NCBI RefSeq assembly: GCF_002287885.2
Contig: NZ_CP016768.2
Span: 744,001-808,000 of the forward strand
Source of the DNA: Candidatus Nanopelagicus limnes
Lineage (GTDB): Bacteria; Actinomycetota; Actinomycetes; Nanopelagicales; Nanopelagicaceae
Length of the DNA: 64,000 nt
Direction: 5' to 3'
Made by a program: the position numbers and the translations under genes
Shown here: in pieces, positions 17,918 to 26,907 of the stretch
Position numbering within the stretch: position 1 is the first letter of the stretch
Layout: every line of letters begins with the position of its first letter
Notes under the pieces: model-generated
Databases searched by the model: none
Told to the model about the DNA's origin: nothing
Seen by the model: only the letters and a program-made list of their open reading frames with translations

Positions 17918-19348
17918 ATGTTTAAGAATTCCGCAGAGATCTTCGATTACATCAAGAAGAATGATGTGAAGTTGATTGACGTTAGATTTATTGACCTACC
18001 AGGCATTCAGCATCACTTTAATGTGCCAGTTGAATCATTTGATGAAAGCGTATTTAAAGATGGATTAATGTTTGATGGATCCTCCATTAGAGGTTTCCAA
18101 TCAATTCATGAATCAGATATGAAGTTACTTCCAGTTCCCTCCTCTGCATACCTTGATCCATTCCGCAAAGAGAAAACTTTAATAATTCTATTCTCCGTTC
18201 ATAATCCAGATGACAACACTCCTTACTCAAGAGATCCTCGTGGAATTGTTGCTAAAGCTGTTGATTTCATGCGAAGCACCGGTATTGCTGATACCGCATT
18301 CTTTGCACCAGAGGCAGAGTTTTATGTCTTTGATCGAATTAGATTTCTAACTGGAATGAACCAAGCATTTCATCACATTGATTCATATGAAGGTGCTTGG
18401 AATACTGGAATTGAAGAGGATGCTGATGGCACACCAAACCGTGGTTATCGCACCCGAATCAAAGGCGGTTACTTCCCAGTTTCACCAACTGATCAATTTG
18501 CCGATCTGCGCGATGAAATGGTTATGAATCTTGGCAAGGTTGGATTACTTGTTGAGCGTGCTCACCATGAAGTTGGTACTGCAGGTCAGATGGAAATCAA
18601 CTACCGCTTCAGCGATATTTTGACAGCTGGGGATGAGTTAATGAAGTTTAAATACATCATTAAGAACACTGCATGGGCAGCTGGTAAGACTGCAACCTTT
18701 ATGCCAAAGCCTTTGTTTGGCGATAACGGTAGCGGTATGCATGTTCACCAATCACTTTGGAAGGATGGCAAGCCATTGTTCTGGGGAGATGGTTATGCAA
18801 ATCTTTCTGACATGGCTCGTTGGTATATCGGTGGATTGTTAAAGCACGCACCATCACTCCTAGCATTTACTAACCCAACAGTTAACTCATATAAGCGATT
18901 AGTACCAGGGTATGAAGCACCAGTTAACTTGGTGTACTCAGCTAGAAATAGATCAGCTTGTATTCGTATTCCAATTACTGGATCTAATCCAAAGGCTAAG
19001 CGAATTGAGTTCCGTTGCCCAGATCCATCCTCTAATCCATATCTAGCATTTGCGGCGATGTTGATGGCTGGTATTGATGGTATCCAAAACAAAATTGAAC
19101 CACCAAAGCCAGTTGATAAAGATCTGTATGAATTAGAAGGCGATGAAGCCAAAGCAATTCCACAAGTTCCTGGCTCACTTGATGCCGTTCTAGATAATCT
19201 AGAACGCGACAACGAGTTCTTAACTCGTGGCGGCGTATTTACAAAGGATCTAATTGATACTTGGATTGATTTCAAGCGCAAGCAAGAGGTGGATTACGTG
19301 AGATTGCGTCCACATCCAGCTGAGTTTGAACTTTATTACGATCTCTAA
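17918..19348 (+). CDS. glnA: Glutamine synthetase type I
   Basis: The enzyme makes glutamine from glutamate, ammonia and ATP and is the main ammonia-assimilating enzyme. The 476-residue product has the beta-grasp domain with [10 protein letters not shown], then the catalytic barrel with [12 protein letters not shown], the ATP loop [15 protein letters not shown], and AYEAPV-like and NRSACIRIP blocks. An adenylylation site appears to be present at Y404 (DKDLYEL), so GlnE control is likely. A strong Shine-Dalgarno site (TTAGGAGAATAG) precedes the ATG. Upstream is a GlnR-like box and downstream a strong terminator. Confidence 0.97.
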   Translation: MFKNSAEIFDYIKKNDVKLIDVRFIDLPGIQHHFNVPVESFDESVFKDGLMFDGSSIRGFQSIHESDMKLLPVPSSAYLDPFRKEKTLIILFSVHNPDDNTPYSRDPRGIVAKAVDFMRSTGIADTAFFAPEAEFYVFDRIRFLTGMNQAFHHIDSYEGAWNTGIEEDADGTPNRGYRTRIKGGYFPVSPTDQFADLRDEMVMNLGKVGLLVERAHHEVGTAGQMEINYRFSDILTAGDELMKFKYIIKNTAWAAGKTATFMPKPLFGDNGSGMHVHQSLWKDGKPLFWGDGYANLSDMARWYIGGLLKHAPSLLAFTNPTVNSYKRLVPGYEAPVNLVYSARNRSACIRIPITGSNPKAKRIEFRCPDPSSNPYLAFAAMLMAGIDGIQNKIEPPKPVDKDLYELEGDEAKAIPQVPGSLDAVLDNLERDNEFLTRGGVFTKDLIDTWIDFKRKQEVDYVRLRPHPAEFELYYDL

Positions 19349-19360
19349 GATCTAAACTTA

Positions 19361-19389
19361 AAAAGCCTCAGTCAAAGACTGGGGCTTTT
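19361..19389. terminator. Bidirectional intrinsic terminator glnA / MFS gene
   Basis: AAAAGCCTCAGTC (19361-19373), an AAA loop, and GACTGGGGCTTTT (19377-19389) form a 13-bp stem with one G-T wobble. A-rich and T-rich flanks allow it to act in both directions. It overlaps the stop codon of the convergent MFS gene by 1 bp. Confidence 0.92.
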
Positions 19390-20618
19390 TACTTTTTACC
19401 TGCGGTCGCAGTTGTCATCAATATTCCAGTTATGGCAAATATGCCGGCCATGATTATCCAACCTAATTGGCCAAGTCCGATGGCAAAGAAAATTACCAAA
19501 GAAGGCCCGATTACTCCCATGCCACCAAATCCCATTCGCCACAAACCTTGATAAGCACCTTGGCGATTTTGATCAGCCATCTCAAATGCAATTGACCAAC
19601 CACCAGTTGAGCTAAGTAATTCACCAACTACATGCACCATCATGGCCAAGATCAACAAGGTTGCCGCTGCTGGCGCTGATAATCCCTTGGCTGCGCCATA
19701 TAACAAACATGCAAGTGCAATGTAAAAACCTGCTTTTCTAAATTGCGCAGCTCCAATTTGGGCACTTGCAATGCCTTTACTCATTCGCACCTGGAATAAA
19801 ACAATGGCAACGGTATTAACAAACATAATTACTGAAACCCACCACCTTGGTGCATTGGTTTCCTGGACAACCCAAATTGGAATTGCAATGTTTTGCAAGA
19901 CAAAATGCATTGTCATAATTCCATGCAAGGTTGCAGCCTTAATATATGGAATATCTCTTAGGATCGTCCAATCAAACTTTTCATGTTCTGAGAGGCTTGG
20001 CTTCACATTTGGCACACGTAAGTAGGTAAAAGCGGCTAAAAAGAAGGTGAAAGCATCAATTGCGATCATAGTTTTATAGGCGGTAACGGTATTAATCGCT
20101 AAAGCAAAACCTGCCACAACTGTGCCAAAGGCAATTCCAAGATTTGTAACTGCTCTGGTGTAGGCACGTATTTTCACCCGCTCCTCCCCTTCACCAATTC
20201 GAGCAATTAATGCCATTCTGGCATTTTGACCAAATACATCAAATATTTCCCAGAGTGATAAAACCAAAAGAAGTGGCCACCAACTTTGCACAAAAAGTAA
20301 TGAGATTGAACAGATTCCAGATCCAATTAAAGAAACAAATGCGATCAACCTTGGCGGATATCGATCTGCAAAATGTCCAGATGGAATACTTAGACAAAGA
20401 GCTAACGCACCTGAAAGTGAAAAAGCGAGCGCAACTTTCTGCGCCCCCAATCCAACAATCAGCGAGAAATAGATAATTCCAGTGGTCATAAAGACCCCGT
20501 TGCCAAATGTGTTAATAAAGGAGGAAAGGGTTATCTTTCTAATTACTGGATCAGGTGAAACAACATTCTGGTAATTCTCTTTTAGAAATTCCTTTAGTTT
20601 TTGGGTTGCTAAACTCAA
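19389..20618 (-). CDS. MFS transporter
   Basis: A 409-residue integral membrane protein with about 12 hydrophobic segments and the MFS motif SIPSGHFADRYPPR between helices 2 and 3 (the usual G-x-x-x-D-R form). The fold and spacing fit a drug/solute:proton antiporter of the major facilitator superfamily. The substrate is not recognisable. Its start lies 2 bp after the CopC stop, so the two are co-transcribed. Pairing with CopC hints at a metal-related role but does not show it. Confidence 0.82.
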   Translation of the reverse strand: MSLATQKLKEFLKENYQNVVSPDPVIRKITLSSFINTFGNGVFMTTGIIYFSLIVGLGAQKVALAFSLSGALALCLSIPSGHFADRYPPRLIAFVSLIGSGICSISLLFVQSWWPLLLVLSLWEIFDVFGQNARMALIARIGEGEERVKIRAYTRAVTNLGIAFGTVVAGFALAINTVTAYKTMIAIDAFTFFLAAFTYLRVPNVKPSLSEHEKFDWTILRDIPYIKAATLHGIMTMHFVLQNIAIPIWVVQETNAPRWWVSVIMFVNTVAIVLFQVRMSKGIASAQIGAAQFRKAGFYIALACLLYGAAKGLSAPAAATLLILAMMVHVVGELLSSTGGWSIAFEMADQNRQGAYQGLWRMGFGGMGVIGPSLVIFFAIGLGQLGWIIMAGIFAITGILMTTATAGKK

Positions 20619-20620
20619 AA

Positions 20621-21145
20621 CTATCTATTCCTGCGTCGGTATGAGTAGATGGCAAAAAACAAACCTGAGATTATAAAAATTGCAGATGCTAAATAAATCC
20701 CAATTGGATACTCAGCCTCTTTGTTATCTTCCACCCCTTGGGCTGTAACCTCACCAACGCCATAGGTGAACTTGTACTCCCCCTCAACTGGATGGCCATC
20801 ACTTGAGACCACATGGTAGAAAACAAGGACTGGTCCTTTAACTTCATTGGCAGATAGGGTGACTGTGATGGTATTTCCAGAAATCTGCTCATCTGTTTCA
20901 CTAACCTGATCACCGACCGCATTATTAACTACGACAAAGTTTGCTTTCTCATCCCCTAGATTTTGTAACTCCTCATCAAATTCAAGGGTTATCGAGGTAG
21001 GCCAGCTTTCAATCTCACTTGCGATATCTGGAGTGGCAAGAAGCAACTTGGTGTGAGCCATGGCTTGTGGCTGCTGAGTGAATAGAAGTAGAAGTAAGGC
21101 TAAAAGTAATGCTGGGATTGTTTGCTTATTACTTTTAATTCCCAT
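20621..21145 (-). CDS. CopC-domain copper-binding protein, membrane-anchored
   Basis: A 174-residue protein with a signal peptide (hydrophobic 11-22, cleavage after AMA at 30). A CopC/YobA beta-sandwich covers about 31-127, a spacer follows, and a C-terminal TM (about 148-166) ends in RRRNR. The mature N-terminus would be H31. Together with the Asp/His of SSDGHPVEGEY this matches the Cu(II) site of CopC proteins. The layout is that of Gram-positive surface-anchored CopC. It has a Shine-Dalgarno site (AAGGTG) and is divergent from the Ni/Co permease, sharing a 68-bp intergenic region with a large dyad. Confidence 0.85.
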   Translation of the reverse strand: MGIKSNKQTIPALLLALLLLLFTQQPQAMAHTKLLLATPDIASEIESWPTSITLEFDEELQNLGDEKANFVVVNNAVGDQVSETDEQISGNTITVTLSANEVKGPVLVFYHVVSSDGHPVEGEYKFTYGVGEVTAQGVEDNKEAEYPIGIYLASAIFIISGLFFAIYSYRRRNR

Positions 21146-21170
21146 GTAGACACCTTATCAACTCTTCTTC

Positions 21171-21209
21171 CAAGGTATTTGCAGATGCAAATCGTTTGCA
21201 ATAACCTTG
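21171..21209. promoter_or_regulatory. Large dyad / Nur-like operator between copC and the Ni/Co permease
   Basis: CAAGGTATTTGCA (21171-21183) and TGCAATAACCTTG (21197-21209) are inverted repeats matching at 11 of 13 positions. A further TGCAAA half-site (21186-21191) lies between them. ATGCAA-N5-TTGCAA at 21185-21201 matches 11 of 12 positions of the Nur consensus (TTGCAA-N5-TTGCAA). The -10-like TAACCT of the permease is at 21202-21207, 6 nt before its GTG, so the dyad overlaps the core promoter. This is a classic repressor position. Confidence 0.65.
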
Positions 21210-21213
21210 CGAG

Positions 21214-22353
21214 GTGAGTAAATCAAAGCAATTACGCCAACACCTGCGCTTTACCAAACAGGAGATCCCCACCCTTATTGGCGTCTTCTCCGTAGTCGCC
21301 TTTTTGCATATTGCAGGTTGGGGCTTATTCATTCACTACAACTCAAATCCTGCTTATAGCTCACTAACTAATTCAACTGGCGCATTAGTTTATGCAGGAG
21401 CTGGTGCCTTGGCCTACTCATTTGGCTTACGCCACGCATTTGATGCCGACCATATTGCCGCAATTGATGACACCACCAGATTAATGCTGGCTAAGGGAAA
21501 GAATCCATTGGCACTTGGCTTATTTTTCTCACTCGGTCACTCAACAATTGTTTTAGCTCTCTGTGTTGGCGTTGCATTTGCAGCCAGGCAAGCTGCTAAA
21601 TTTCAAAAAGATTTCGCAGAGACCGGTGGACTAATTGGCGCCTCAGTTTCAACAATATTTTTATACCTAGTTGGAATTCTGAACTTAGTAATTTTGGTTG
21701 GAATTATTAAGGTTTGGAAGCAGGCTAAAACTGGAAAATTCTCCCATGAACATTTGACTGAGTTGTTAAATGAGCGAGGGTTAATGCGCCGAGTATTTCG
21801 TGGAGCTTTTAAGAAAGGCTTTGATCACTCTTGGCAGCTATACCCTGTTGGTGTTTTGTTCGGTCTTGGCTTTGATACCGCAACAGAGGTTGCACTCTTG
21901 GCGCTCTCTGCTACCGCAGCCGTTGGCACAGTTGGAGGATTCCTGCCACCACTTGCAATTATTGCTCTGCCTTTAATATTTGCCGCCGGTATGTCTTTAA
22001 TGGATTCATTAGATGGAATTTTCATGACTAAGGCCTACGCCTGGGCATTTACCTCACCCCTTCGAAAGATCTATTACAACATCACCACCACTGGGCTTTC
22101 AATATTTGTTGCATTTGTGATTGGCACAATTCAATTTATTGGGGTGTTAGCTGATAAGACAGATATTGAGAACTACCAGCCATTTACCGTGATCGCAGAG
22201 GTTGATTTAAATCGAGTTGGTTTCTTTATTGTGGCATCCTTTGTGGGAGCATGGATGCTCTCAGTTTTAATCTGGCGAGTTGGCCGCTACGAAGAGCGCT
22301 ACTCCTCAGGAATTGCTGAGACTGAGCACCAACATACTGAATTTAAGCTTTAA
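21214..22353 (+). CDS. NiCoT-family nickel/cobalt permease
   Basis: A 379-residue membrane permease for Ni2+ and/or Co2+. It carries the family signature RHAFDADHIAAIDDTTR (HX4DH) in helix 2, then LGLFFSLGHSTIV and GLGFDTATEVALL. About 8 membrane segments are visible, with a cytoplasmic loop near 160-200. Which metal it prefers cannot be told. No urease, hydrogenase or B12-synthesis gene is in the window. The GTG start is probably leaderless (TAACCT 6 nt upstream). Its stop overlaps the convergent SDR stop by 4 bp (TTAA). Confidence 0.92.
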   Translation: MSKSKQLRQHLRFTKQEIPTLIGVFSVVAFLHIAGWGLFIHYNSNPAYSSLTNSTGALVYAGAGALAYSFGLRHAFDADHIAAIDDTTRLMLAKGKNPLALGLFFSLGHSTIVLALCVGVAFAARQAAKFQKDFAETGGLIGASVSTIFLYLVGILNLVILVGIIKVWKQAKTGKFSHEHLTELLNERGLMRRVFRGAFKKGFDHSWQLYPVGVLFGLGFDTATEVALLALSATAAVGTVGGFLPPLAIIALPLIFAAGMSLMDSLDGIFMTKAYAWAFTSPLRKIYYNITTTGLSIFVAFVIGTIQFIGVLADKTDIENYQPFTVIAEVDLNRVGFFIVASFVGAWMLSVLIWRVGRYEERYSSGIAETEHQHTEFKL

Positions 22354-23180
22354 TCAACGTATAGATCGTTTATAAACTCTTTCGTTCCAGGAACAACTGC
22401 ATACTTATCTAAATCAACAATTCCTTCACTGGCTAACACCTCATCATCAATAAAGAAGTTTCCGCTGCACTCTTTGCCAGCTCGATTTAAGATTATGTAA
22501 GCCGAGTCAGAGATGATCTCAGGTGTACGGCAAAAGTCAGTATCTACGCCAGGAATCATCGCAAGAGCTGCTGTATCGATAGCAGTTCTTGGCCAAAGTG
22601 CGTTCACGCCAATGCCATCTCGCTTTAACTCATCTGCTAATCCCAATACACACATGCTCATTCCATACTTTGCCATTGTGTATGCAAGGTGGGGCTTAAA
22701 CCATTTGCCCTTCATGGAAAGCGGTGGTGAGAGCATCAAGATGTGTGGATTTCCTCCCTCCTCGGCGCTCTTTTTTAAGTAAGGAAGGCATGCTTGTGAG
22801 GTTAAGAATGTGCCACGGGTATTAACACCCATCATTAAATCAAATCGTTTAGCAGGGGTATTTTCGGTATTAGTTAAATTAATCGCCGATGCATTGTTAA
22901 TTAAGATATCAATGCCACCAAACTCATTTGCAGCTTGCTCTACTGCTTGTATTATCTGATTTTCATCTCGAATATCGCATTGAATCGCAAGTGCTTTGCC
23001 ACCTGCTGCCTCAATATCTTTTGCTGCAGTAAAGATTGTGCCAGGCAATTTTGGATGAGCTTCAGCAGTCTTTGCAGCGATTGCAATTGATGCGCCATCT
23101 TTTGCTGCCCGTAACGCAATTGCAAGTCCAATGCCGCGAGAGCCACCGGTAACAAAAATTCGCTTGCCAGCTAAGCTCAT
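22350..23180 (-). CDS. Short-chain dehydrogenase, HSDL2-like
   Basis: A 276-residue NAD(P)-dependent SDR. It has TGGSRGIGLAIAL at the N-terminus, NNASAINL, and the catalytic Tyr-Lys in AYTMAKYGMSM. The long sequence between strands 2 and 3 (AKTAEAHPKLPGTIF) and PRTAIDTAA are typical of the hydroxysteroid-dehydrogenase-like-2 branch. Members are linked to fatty-acid metabolism. Its ATG overlaps the stop of the upstream enoyl-CoA hydratase gene (TAATG), so they form an operon. Confidence 0.87.
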   Translation of the reverse strand: MSLAGKRIFVTGGSRGIGLAIALRAAKDGASIAIAAKTAEAHPKLPGTIFTAAKDIEAAGGKALAIQCDIRDENQIIQAVEQAANEFGGIDILINNASAINLTNTENTPAKRFDLMMGVNTRGTFLTSQACLPYLKKSAEEGGNPHILMLSPPLSMKGKWFKPHLAYTMAKYGMSMCVLGLADELKRDGIGVNALWPRTAIDTAALAMIPGVDTDFCRTPEIISDSAYIILNRAGKECSGNFFIDDEVLASEGIVDLDKYAVVPGTKEFINDLYVD

Positions 23181-23929
23181 TACTTGACCTTACTCTTTTT
23201 CGCTAAGAAATTCATAAATGCTATTTGGGCTTCATCTGATTGAGTTGCCATCTTAAACAATTCACCCTCTGCCCGAATCACCTGATTTAAAGCTTCATGA
23301 GAGCCACTCTTTAATAATGCCTTGGTGTTAATTACTGCAGTTGGTGGTTGCTCAGCAATCTCTTGGGCAAATGCCATCGCAGCTGATAACTCATCCTCTG
23401 AAATTTGATTAATCAAACCCATGCTTAATGCCTCATCGGCAGAAAATGTTCGCCCCGTAAAAAATATCTCAGCAGCCTTTGCATGTCCGACCAGGCGAGG
23501 AAATAGGTAACTAGAACCACCTTCTGCTACTAAACCAAGGGATACAAATGGCATAGAGAACTTTGTATCTGGATTTGCTGTAACTAAATCACAGTGCATC
23601 AACATAGTGGTGCCAATTCCCACCGCTCTTCCCTTAACTGCAGCGATCAATGGCTTTGGAAAGTTATGAATAGCGAATAGAAAACTAAAAACAGGTGATC
23701 CTTCATCCATCTGTGGATCATTTGCAAAATCATTGATGTCATTACCGGCAGTAAATGAGTCACCATTTGAACAAATAACAACAGCCCTAATACCAAAATC
23801 TGAAGCCGCTTCATTAATTTTATTTGCCAAGCTTTGATACATCTCTTGGGTAATTGCGTTCTTCTTTTCTGGCCTATCTAAGGTAAGGCGCAGAACGGCG
23901 CCGATTTGCTCTGATTTGATAAAACTCAC
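23180..23929 (-). CDS. Enoyl-CoA hydratase/isomerase
   Basis: A 249-residue crotonase-fold protein. It has LRLTLDRPEKKNAIT at the N-terminus, the oxyanion-hole block FTAGNDINDF, and VKGRAVGIGTTMLMHCDLV. The Glu of the hydratase pair is in GLVAEGGSS; the second catalytic acid is not obvious, so isomerase or other crotonase chemistry is possible. An earlier ATG at 23965 is in frame. The GTG at 23929 is preferred because the family begins here and a -10-like TACTAT (23941-23936) lies exactly 6 nt upstream. It is co-transcribed with the HSDL2-like SDR. Confidence 0.85.
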   Translation of the reverse strand: MSFIKSEQIGAVLRLTLDRPEKKNAITQEMYQSLANKINEAASDFGIRAVVICSNGDSFTAGNDINDFANDPQMDEGSPVFSFLFAIHNFPKPLIAAVKGRAVGIGTTMLMHCDLVTANPDTKFSMPFVSLGLVAEGGSSYLFPRLVGHAKAAEIFFTGRTFSADEALSMGLINQISEDELSAAMAFAQEIAEQPPTAVINTKALLKSGSHEALNQVIRAEGELFKMATQSDEAQIAFMNFLAKKSKVK

Positions 23930-24024
23930 GACGCAATAGTAGGCGCAAATCGCCAAACTTTGCATCTAGTTGTGAATTGCCATCAGCAGGTCCACAATAG
24001 CGATCAGATCATTGGAGAGTGGCC

Positions 24025-24339
24025 TTGGAAGTAAATATTTTATTGCGGGAGTTAACCCCCTTTGAAAAACTGGTCTGCGAACATCTATGTGATGGTTTAA
24101 CAAATGGCGCGATCGCTAGAACTACCGCCCATACCGAAAAAGTTATTGAAAATACTGTCTCACGTGTTGCCCATGCTTTTTCTATTAAATCAAATGGTGA
24201 GGTTAATGTCAGAGTATTACTTGCCTTGGCATATCGAGCCCACTTTGGTGACAAAGCATTTGATAAATTAGGTGTTGCTTGCTCTCACCTAACAGTTGGA
24301 CCAAATGGTGAGCAAATTTGTGCAAGGCATACTCAGTAG
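24025..24339 (+). CDS. Small LuxR-type helix-turn-helix protein
   Basis: A protein of about 104 residues that is essentially a GerE/LuxR HTH domain: LTPFEKLVCEHLCDGLTNGAIA, then VIENTVSRVAHAF in place of the usual recognition helix, then NVRVLLALAY. A short C-terminal tail has two cysteines (VACSHL, QICARH). There is no receiver or ligand-binding domain. A GTG at 24019 is in frame but sits on the Shine-Dalgarno site (GGAG 24014-24017); the TTG at 24025 has proper 7-nt spacing. Its target and signal are unknown. It ends in a strong terminator shared with ino1. Confidence 0.72.
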   Translation: MEVNILLRELTPFEKLVCEHLCDGLTNGAIARTTAHTEKVIENTVSRVAHAFSIKSNGEVNVRVLLALAYRAHFGDKAFDKLGVACSHLTVGPNGEQICARHTQ

Positions 24340-24358
24340 GTATTTCTTTTAATAGGGC

Positions 24359-24395
24359 AAAAACCCCTAAGGCTTAAAACACCTTAGGGGTTTTT
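24359..24395. terminator. Bidirectional intrinsic terminator between the LuxR-like gene and ino1
   Basis: AAAAACCCCTAAGG (24359-24372) and CCTTAGGGGTTTTT (24382-24395) form a perfect 14-bp stem with a 9-nt loop, with A and T runs at the ends. It is the strongest terminator in the window. Confidence 0.95.
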
Positions 24396-24410
24396 ACTTG
24401 CTAACTTTTT

Positions 24411-25505
24411 TTATCTTTCGATATTTCCTTCAATGAACTGCTCAACCTTTTGGTAGGCCTGCTCATCTGTGTATTGAACTGGTGGGGATTTCATAAAGTA
24501 ACTAGATGGTGAAAGTAATGGACCACCGATTTTGCGATCTAGCGCAATCTTGGCGCAGCGAAGTGCATCAATAATTACACCAGCTGAGTTTGGTGAATCC
24601 CATACCTCAAGCTTGTACTCAAGATTTAATGGAACATCTCCAAAGGCACGACCTTCCAAGCGGACATAAGCCCACTTGCGATCATCTAGCCATGGGATGT
24701 AATCAGATGGGCCGATGTGAACATTTTTCGCACCCAAGTCATAATCTAATTGGCTAGTTACAGATTGAGTTTTAGAGATCTTCTTAGATTCAAGACGATC
24801 GCGCTCTAACATATTTTTAAAGTCCATATTTCCACCAACATTTAATTGGTAGGTGCGATCTAGGTGAACACCGCGATCTTGGAATAGCTTGGCCATAATT
24901 CGGTGAGTAATAGTGGCGCCAACCTGAGATTTAATATCATCGCCAACTATTGGCAGGCCAGCCTTTGTGAACTTATCCGCCCACACTGGATCAGATGCAA
25001 TAAAGACCGGAAGTGCGTTAACAAAAGCACAACCAGCATCAATTGCGCATTGGGCATAAAACTTTGCGGCCTCCTCCGAACCAACAGGTAGGTAGCAGAT
25101 AAGAACATCTACCTTGCTCGCCTTTAACTCTGCAACTACATCAACTGGGGCAGCATCAGATTCTTTAATAGTCTCTTTGTAGTAGCGACCAAGACCATCT
25201 AATGTAGTTCCGCGCTTTACCGTCACGCCAGTTTTAGCAACTGTGGCAAATTTAATTGTGTTGTTCTCACTGGCCCAAATGGCATCAGCAAGATCTAGGC
25301 CGACCTTCTTGGCATCAACATCTAGTGCTAATACGAAATTAATGTTTTTGATGTGATAACCACCAAGGACTGGGTGCATCAAACCAGGAATCTCGGATTC
25401 GTTAGTAGCATCCTTGTAATAGGTAATCCCTTGGATTAATGAGTTGGCGCAGTTTCCTACTCCAACAATTGCTACCCGGATTTCACCTTTATTTTCTACG
25501 CTCAC
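24411..25505 (-). CDS. ino1: Myo-inositol-1-phosphate synthase
   Basis: The enzyme converts glucose-6-phosphate to inositol-1-phosphate with internal NAD+. In actinobacteria the product feeds phosphatidylinositol and mycothiol. The 364-residue product has the NAD motif [16 protein letters not shown] and the catalytic-site block [28 protein letters not shown] and [17 protein letters not shown] follow. This is the short bacterial form. The GTG start at 25505 overlaps the padR stop (GTGA) and has an AGGAAGAG Shine-Dalgarno site; an in-frame ATG further upstream lies inside padR and is not needed. suhB and a PimB-like gene in this window continue the pathway. Confidence 0.95.
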   Translation of the reverse strand: MSVENKGEIRVAIVGVGNCANSLIQGITYYKDATNESEIPGLMHPVLGGYHIKNINFVLALDVDAKKVGLDLADAIWASENNTIKFATVAKTGVTVKRGTTLDGLGRYYKETIKESDAAPVDVVAELKASKVDVLICYLPVGSEEAAKFYAQCAIDAGCAFVNALPVFIASDPVWADKFTKAGLPIVGDDIKSQVGATITHRIMAKLFQDRGVHLDRTYQLNVGGNMDFKNMLERDRLESKKISKTQSVTSQLDYDLGAKNVHIGPSDYIPWLDDRKWAYVRLEGRAFGDVPLNLEYKLEVWDSPNSAGVIIDALRCAKIALDRKIGGPLLSPSSYFMKSPPVQYTDEQAYQKVEQFIEGNIER

Positions 25506-26044
25506 GAGCTCTTCCTTTCGGTATTTATCATCTTTTCCAGCCAAGCGATTTCGCGCTCTGCTGATTCCAATGAGTGACGGCGCCACTCAACTAAGTAGGT
25601 ATCGATACCTTCTGGAATTTTTGATAGGTCTTTGCGGATTACCTCCGCCTTTTCAACTAAACGCCGGTGGCGTCCTTCTAAAATTCTTACGCGATTATTT
25701 CTAGGTGTTGGACCAAAGAATGCGAAGCGAACCTCAAAGCCTTCATCCTCAAATGAATCAGGTGAAGCATTTTGCATAAGCGATGAAAATCGCTCACGCC
25801 CCTTTGCAGTTAGCTCATAAACAATTCTTGATCGTCTAGATAATCCGCCGGCGTCGGTGAAAGATTGTTCAATTAATTTTGCTTCCACCATTTTTCGAAG
25901 CTGGGGATATAAAACAGAAAAACTTAACGCACGAAATGGGCCATAGATCGCACTCATTCGCTTACGTAATTCATAGCCATGTAGGGCACCTTGTGAGAGC
26001 AGGCCAAGGAGAGCGAACTCAAGGGATTCAGACCGAGAACGCAT
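25502..26044 (-). CDS. PadR-family transcriptional regulator
   Basis: A 180-residue protein with the PadR winged helix at the N-terminus ([22 protein letters not shown], then the [15 protein letters not shown] wing) and a C-terminal helical dimerisation region (about 100-175). The gene is coupled to ino1 by a 4-bp overlap; the same padR-ino1 pair occurs in mycobacteria (Rv0047c-Rv0046c, from memory). It probably represses its own operon through the half-site array directly upstream (26055-26087). The inducer is unknown; an inositol or lipid signal is conceivable. Confidence 0.9.
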   Translation of the reverse strand: MRSRSESLEFALLGLLSQGALHGYELRKRMSAIYGPFRALSFSVLYPQLRKMVEAKLIEQSFTDAGGLSRRSRIVYELTAKGRERFSSLMQNASPDSFEDEGFEVRFAFFGPTPRNNRVRILEGRHRRLVEKAEVIRKDLSKIPEGIDTYLVEWRRHSLESAEREIAWLEKMINTERKSS

Positions 26045-26054
26045 CGCCAGCTCC

Positions 26055-26087
26055 TATCTACTAGATATATCGAATCGATACTATCGA
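26055..26087. promoter_or_regulatory. Half-site array: probable PadR operator of padR-ino1
   Basis: Five hexamer half-sites recur every 6-7 bp: TATCTA (26055), TAGATA (26062), TATCGA (26068), TCGATA (26075), TATCGA (26082). They make perfect palindromes TATCTA-C-TAGATA, TATCGA-A-TCGATA and TCGATA-C-TATCGA. The array starts 10 bp upstream of the padR ATG and covers the expected promoter, consistent with autorepression. Confidence 0.65.
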
Positions 26088-26143
26088 GTATTAAAACCTA
26101 TCAACCCCTAAATAGGCAACCCATAGGACCATAGGATTAGCGC

Positions 26144-26800
26144 GTGTTCACCTCAGATGCCATCCCCTCACGCCTCTGGGAGTACTTAATAGCCACAGTT
26201 TTGATCATTCTGGCGCCTGGGCCTTCAGTGCTCTTCACCATTGCTCGGGCGATCGCCTGGGGCAGAGTGGCAGCAATTGCCACTGTGATTGGCAATGCCT
26301 TTGGAATGTTCTTAGTTTCAGTCTTAGTTGCATTTGGTTTAGGCCCACTTTTACAAAGCTCAAAACTTTTTTATAACGGCATCCAATGGGCAGGTGGTGC
26401 CTACTTAATCTATCTAGGTTATGCCGCGATCGCAGCGAGCAGGGTTGACGCCCAAGGAATGCAAAAAACTGAAGGAAGTAAGCCCTCTTTTTTCACATCG
26501 CTAAAAAATGGTTTTTGGGTTGGCGTATTAAATCCAAAATCAGTTGTTTTCTTCGCCGCGATCTTGCCTCAATTTGTTGATCAAGAGAAAAATAATGTCA
26601 CAGCGCAATTGTTATTGCTGGGCGCAATTTTTGCCACAGTCGCCTTGATCTCAGATGGTAGTTATGGCTTACTGGCGGGCACTGTGCGTAGTTGGTTGGC
26701 TGGAGATGTTAAGCGGTTAATTTTTATGCGCAGATTTGGTGGCTTAGTGATGATTGGCCTTGGCGTATTCACCATCTTCTCCGCCTTAGTTATTGGCTAA
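26144..26800 (+). CDS. LysE/RhtB-family exporter
   Basis: A 218-residue membrane protein with about six hydrophobic segments. The family motif APGPSVLFTIARAIAWGR lies in the first segment, followed by GGAYLIYLGY and GFWVGVLNPKSVVFFAAILPQF. Members export amino acids or related metabolites; the substrate is not evident. The GTG start at 26144 has a -10-like TAGGAT (26132-26137) 6 nt upstream, so it is probably leaderless. It is divergent from padR. Confidence 0.88.
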   Translation: MFTSDAIPSRLWEYLIATVLIILAPGPSVLFTIARAIAWGRVAAIATVIGNAFGMFLVSVLVAFGLGPLLQSSKLFYNGIQWAGGAYLIYLGYAAIAASRVDAQGMQKTEGSKPSFFTSLKNGFWVGVLNPKSVVFFAAILPQFVDQEKNNVTAQLLLLGAIFATVALISDGSYGLLAGTVRSWLAGDVKRLIFMRRFGGLVMIGLGVFTIFSALVIG

Positions 26801-26820
26801 CTAGCCACTCGTGGCGTTAG
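26797..26820 (+). terminator. Hairpin at the end of the LysE gene
   Basis: CTAAC-TA-GCCAC (26797-26808), loop TC, GTGGC-GTTAG (26811-26820) form an interrupted 10-bp stem that includes the stop codon. No T-run follows, so termination would be weak or factor-dependent. Confidence 0.35.
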
Positions 26821-26874
26821 GCCAGATTGTCAGTGGCAAGGGGCAGACTTACTCCTTAAGAGGAACAAACTAGG

Positions 26875-26889
26875 GCACTTACTAAGTGC
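26875..26889. promoter_or_regulatory. 15-bp perfect palindrome upstream of the PD-(D/E)XK nuclease gene
   Basis: GCACTTA-C-TAAGTGC is a perfect inverted repeat with 7-bp arms, ending 18 bp before the ATG at 26908. The region between holds the Shine-Dalgarno site (AGAG). It does not match the actinobacterial LexA box (GAAC-N4-GTTC). It is a candidate operator for an unidentified repressor. Confidence 0.45.
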
Positions 26890-26907
26890 GTAACGAAAAG
26901 AGAAATC

